This document shows, piece by piece, positions 61,892-64,000 of a stretch of 64,000 nt of DNA. The stretch is from NCBI RefSeq assembly GCF_000153125.2, contig NZ_CM002299.1, positions 310,809 through 374,808 on the forward strand, given 5' to 3'. The notes beneath the pieces are model-generated. The model ran no database searches and was not told the DNA's origin. It saw nothing but the letters and a program-made list of their open reading frames with translations. The stretch is from Congregibacter litoralis KT71. Lineage in GTDB: Bacteria > Pseudomonadota > Gammaproteobacteria > Pseudomonadales > Halieaceae. Every line of letters starts with the position of its first letter. Within the stretch, counting starts at the first letter, position 1. Both the position numbers and the translations under genes were made by a program.

Positions 61892-63463
61892 TCAGGCGGC
61901 GGCCGGGGCGTTGCCCCCGTCGGTTGGGGACTCCAGGGGCTTCTGGGCAAGGCCCGCAAAGCCATAGGCGATGGCGACCAGGGGACAGGCAATATTGAAG
62001 ATAGCAAAGGGCGCATAGGTAAGCGTCGCAACGCCGAGGGTGGCAGACATATAGGCGCCGCAGGTATTCCAGGGGATGAGCGCCGAGGTAATGGTCGCAG
62101 AGTCCTCCAGGGTGCGTGACAGATTCAGGGGCGACAGTCCGTATTCCTTATAGGCATCCCGGTACATGCGCCCCGGCAAAGCCACGGCCATGAACTGATC
62201 CGCTGCCAGGATATTGGTGGACACGCAGGTCGCCACCGTTGTCGCGACCAGGGAGCCGGTGCCTTTTACCATGCGCAGGGCGTGGCGCAGCCAGTAGTTG
62301 AGGATGCCCGTGCGTTCCAGAATGCCGCCGAAACCCAGGGCAACCACTATGAGCCATACGGTGTTCAGCATGCTGCTCATACCACCTTTACTGAGGAGGG
62401 CATCGAGGAATTCGTTGCCGCTGTTTGCCTCATAGCCGGCAAACAGGGCCACCCAAACGCCTTTCACCATGGCAAGACCTTTGCCCAGTGAATCATCCCC
62501 CGCCATGCGTTGTACCACCTCCGGCTGAAAGATAAGTGCGAACACACCACCCGCCAGGGCGCTGATGAGAATCGCCGGGTAGGCCGGAAAGCGCTTGTAA
62601 ACCAGGAAGAGCATGAGCGCCAGGGGCAGAAGAAGGTGGAGGCCGATGGAGAATTCAATCTGGAGGCTCTGCTGCAGGGCCTCGATCTCCTGGGGCGTGC
62701 TGGCATCGCCGCCTCCTATGAGGGAGAACACCAGGAGCGCCAGGGCAAAGCTTGGCACCGTGGTCCAGAGCATGTGGCGGATGTGATCAAAGAGATCCAC
62801 GCCGGCAGCGGCGGACGCCAGATTGGTGGTATCGGACATGGGTGACAGCTTGTCGCCAAAGTAGGCGCCGGAAATGATTGCCCCTGCGGCGATGGCGGGG
62901 GACAGGTCGAAGCTTCCCGCAATGCCCATGAGTCCGATACCGAGGGTGCCCGCTACGGTCCACGAGCTGCCTACGCTGATCGCCACAATGGCGCAGATAA
63001 GCGCGCTGGCGGCGTAAAAAATCTGCGGGTTCAGTATCTGAACGCCGTAGTAAATCATCGTTGGCACGGTGCCCGAGAGAATCCAGGTACCGATGAGCAT
63101 CCCTACAGCAAGCAGTATCAGGGTGGGTCCCAGACCCACGCCGATGCCGTCGATAATGCCCTCCTGTGCTTCGCGCCACGGAATGCCCGTGCGCTGTCCC
63201 ACGAGCGCTGCGATGCCCGTAGCGAGCACCAGGGCAATCTGGTTGGCTCCATAGGAGGCGTCGGAGCTAAAGAGAAATACCGAGAGCGCCAGCATGGCGA
63301 TGAGCATGACGATGGGGGCCGCCGCCAACGCGGGTGTGAGGCGTTCATTGCTGTGTCTGTTTGCGCTCAAGACTGCTTTACCTGCCAGAGAGAGCCTAGG
63401 AGGATGCCGTAAAAATTTGCGTGGGTACAGGGAGCGCTGCGAAAACGCAGATTCGGCGGACAT
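61892..63463 (-). CDS. nhaC: Na+/H+ antiporter NhaC family
   Basis: 523 residues from ATG 63463; the first 44 residues are hydrophilic, and a TTG just before LSANRHSNERLTPALA could be the true start. Ten to twelve TM segments with the NhaC motifs: SGAYFGDKLSPMSDTTNLASAAAGVDLFDHIRHM (TM and ion-binding Asp region) and LEDSATITSALIPWNTCGAYMSATLG. It expels sodium (or lithium) in exchange for protons, or exchanges malate/lactate with sodium in some members. The sodium role fits a marine lifestyle. The 11-bp-downstream thioesterase gene may be co-transcribed. Confidence 0.93.
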   Translation of the reverse strand: MSAESAFSQRSLYPRKFLRHPPRLSLAGKAVLSANRHSNERLTPALAAAPIVMLIAMLALSVFLFSSDASYGANQIALVLATGIAALVGQRTGIPWREAQEGIIDGIGVGLGPTLILLAVGMLIGTWILSGTVPTMIYYGVQILNPQIFYAASALICAIVAISVGSSWTVAGTLGIGLMGIAGSFDLSPAIAAGAIISGAYFGDKLSPMSDTTNLASAAAGVDLFDHIRHMLWTTVPSFALALLVFSLIGGGDASTPQEIEALQQSLQIEFSIGLHLLLPLALMLFLVYKRFPAYPAILISALAGGVFALIFQPEVVQRMAGDDSLGKGLAMVKGVWVALFAGYEANSGNEFLDALLSKGGMSSMLNTVWLIVVALGFGGILERTGILNYWLRHALRMVKGTGSLVATTVATCVSTNILAADQFMAVALPGRMYRDAYKEYGLSPLNLSRTLEDSATITSALIPWNTCGAYMSATLGVATLTYAPFAIFNIACPLVAIAYGFAGLAQKPLESPTDGGNAPAAA

Positions 63464-63512
63464 TGTTTCGTAAACTGCCGGTCCTTGTTGTTCGACCCAG
63501 GACCTTACTACG

Positions 63513-64000
63513 GTGAAAAACGATCAACGCGCGTTGCTGCTGGGTCTGTTCGCGGTGCTCCTGTGGTCCACGGCAGCAACCGCCTTCAAGCTGGCTCTCG
63601 GGGAGCTGTCGGTGCTGCAGCTCCTCTGTGTCGCCATCTGGGTATCAGCGGCGGCTCTTCTGGGAACCCTGGCGTGGCAGGGTCGCCTGGGCCTCCTGTG
63701 GCAGGAGCTGCGCTCTGCGCCTCTCGGCTTTCTGGCTATGGCGGCTCTTAACCCGCTGCTCTACTACTGTGTTTTGCTGGCTGCCTACGATCTCCTGCCT
63801 GCCCAGCAGGCACAAACCATCAATTACACCTGGGCCATCACCCTGGCATTGCTGTCCATCCCCGTACTCGGCCAGCGTCTGGGTCTGCGCGACTGGCTGG
63901 CCATTGGCCTGGGCTACTTCGGCGTTATCATCATTGCCACCGAGGGAAACCCCTTCTCCCTGACGTTTACCAGTGGTGTGGGCGTTCTCCTGGCCTTGGG
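63513..64000 (+). CDS. EamA/DMT-superfamily transporter, 3' end cut by window
   Basis: The frame runs open from GTG 63513 (with AGGA ten bases upstream) to the window end, 162 codons without a stop. It begins MKNDQRALLLGLFAVLLW, then STAATAFKLALGELSV. Five TM segments are seen so far, in a pattern typical of the first EamA repeat (LLGLFAVLLWSTAATAFK; FLAMAALNPLLYYCVLLAAY; AQTINYTWAITLALLSIPVLGQRL; WLAIGLGYFGVIIIATEG). EamA proteins export amino acids, nucleobases or other metabolites. The substrate cannot be read. Divergent from nhaC. Confidence 0.85.
   Translation, partial: MKNDQRALLLGLFAVLLWSTAATAFKLALGELSVLQLLCVAIWVSAAALLGTLAWQGRLGLLWQELRSAPLGFLAMAALNPLLYYCVLLAAYDLLPAQQAQTINYTWAITLALLSIPVLGQRLGLRDWLAIGLGYFGVIIIATEGNPFSLTFTSGVGVLLAL

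Overview
The window is a gene-dense, G+C-rich stretch of bacterial chromosome. The gene set and gene order point to a marine gammaproteobacterium: glnA-DUF4124-ntrB-ntrC next to typA, secB-trmL, gpmI-envC-ctpA, hisBHAF, parC/serB, and efp-epmA with a lysylatable EF-P. A PEP-CTERM-like protein and an octahaem cytochrome would fit the Cellvibrionales/Halieaceae (OM60/NOR5) area. That placement is inference; no rRNA gene is present to confirm it. The first gene (M20 peptidase) and the last gene (EamA transporter) are cut by the window edges.

Layout. 1-9.5 kb: M20 peptidase, PEP-CTERM-like secreted protein, HIT protein, a ureide-permease-like transporter with deoC and rbsK (a (deoxy)ribose or nucleoside salvage locus), YceI protein, octahaem cytochrome c with TPRs, and a class I glutamine amidotransferase. 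9.5-19.9 kb: a partner-switching pair (membrane SpoIIE phosphatase/ATPase plus STAS protein) coupled to a glyoxalase gene, rdgC, the selenouridine genes mnmH and selD (selD fused to a flavoprotein), a LytS/LytTR-type two-component pair, and dps. 20-30 kb: small stress and household genes (DUF2945, DUF1653, GNAT, K+ channel), speB with two coupled small genes, a NUDIX hydrolase, a GGDEF cyclase, tRNA-Phe, an LEA-2 lipoprotein, a DUF4198 protein, an SDR, yggX and mutY. 30-39.7 kb: hisBHAF, alpha/beta hydrolase, ctpA, envC, gpmI, rhodanese, grxC and secB. 39.7-49 kb: trmL and the nitrogen-control block ntrC-ntrB-DUF4124-glnA, interrupted by a complete ISL3-type insertion sequence, then typA and dtd. 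49-64 kb: an amidoligase/glutamine-amidotransferase pair with an SGNH hydrolase and an ElaA acetyltransferase, a two-domain cNMP-binding protein, parC, an Smp-like membrane protein, serB, a large PilZ-like protein, efp-epmA, a thioesterase, nhaC and an EamA transporter.

The most informative non-coding signals are in the nitrogen block. There is a textbook sigma-54 promoter with two helically phased NtrC-like sites in front of glnA, a perfect NtrC palindrome in front of ntrB, and an IS (1310 bp, 22-bp imperfect terminal repeats, 8-bp AAAAAAAA target duplication) sitting exactly in the T-tract of the glnA terminator. A second window-wide pattern is the recurrence of short tandem repeats (9-22 bp units, 3-6 copies or two near-identical copies) in leaders, intergenic gaps, linkers and protein N-termini. 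The best candidate for an under-described system is the ElaA-SGNH-amidoligase-GATase cluster at 49.0-52.0 kb. No CRISPR array, prophage or known defence island was seen.
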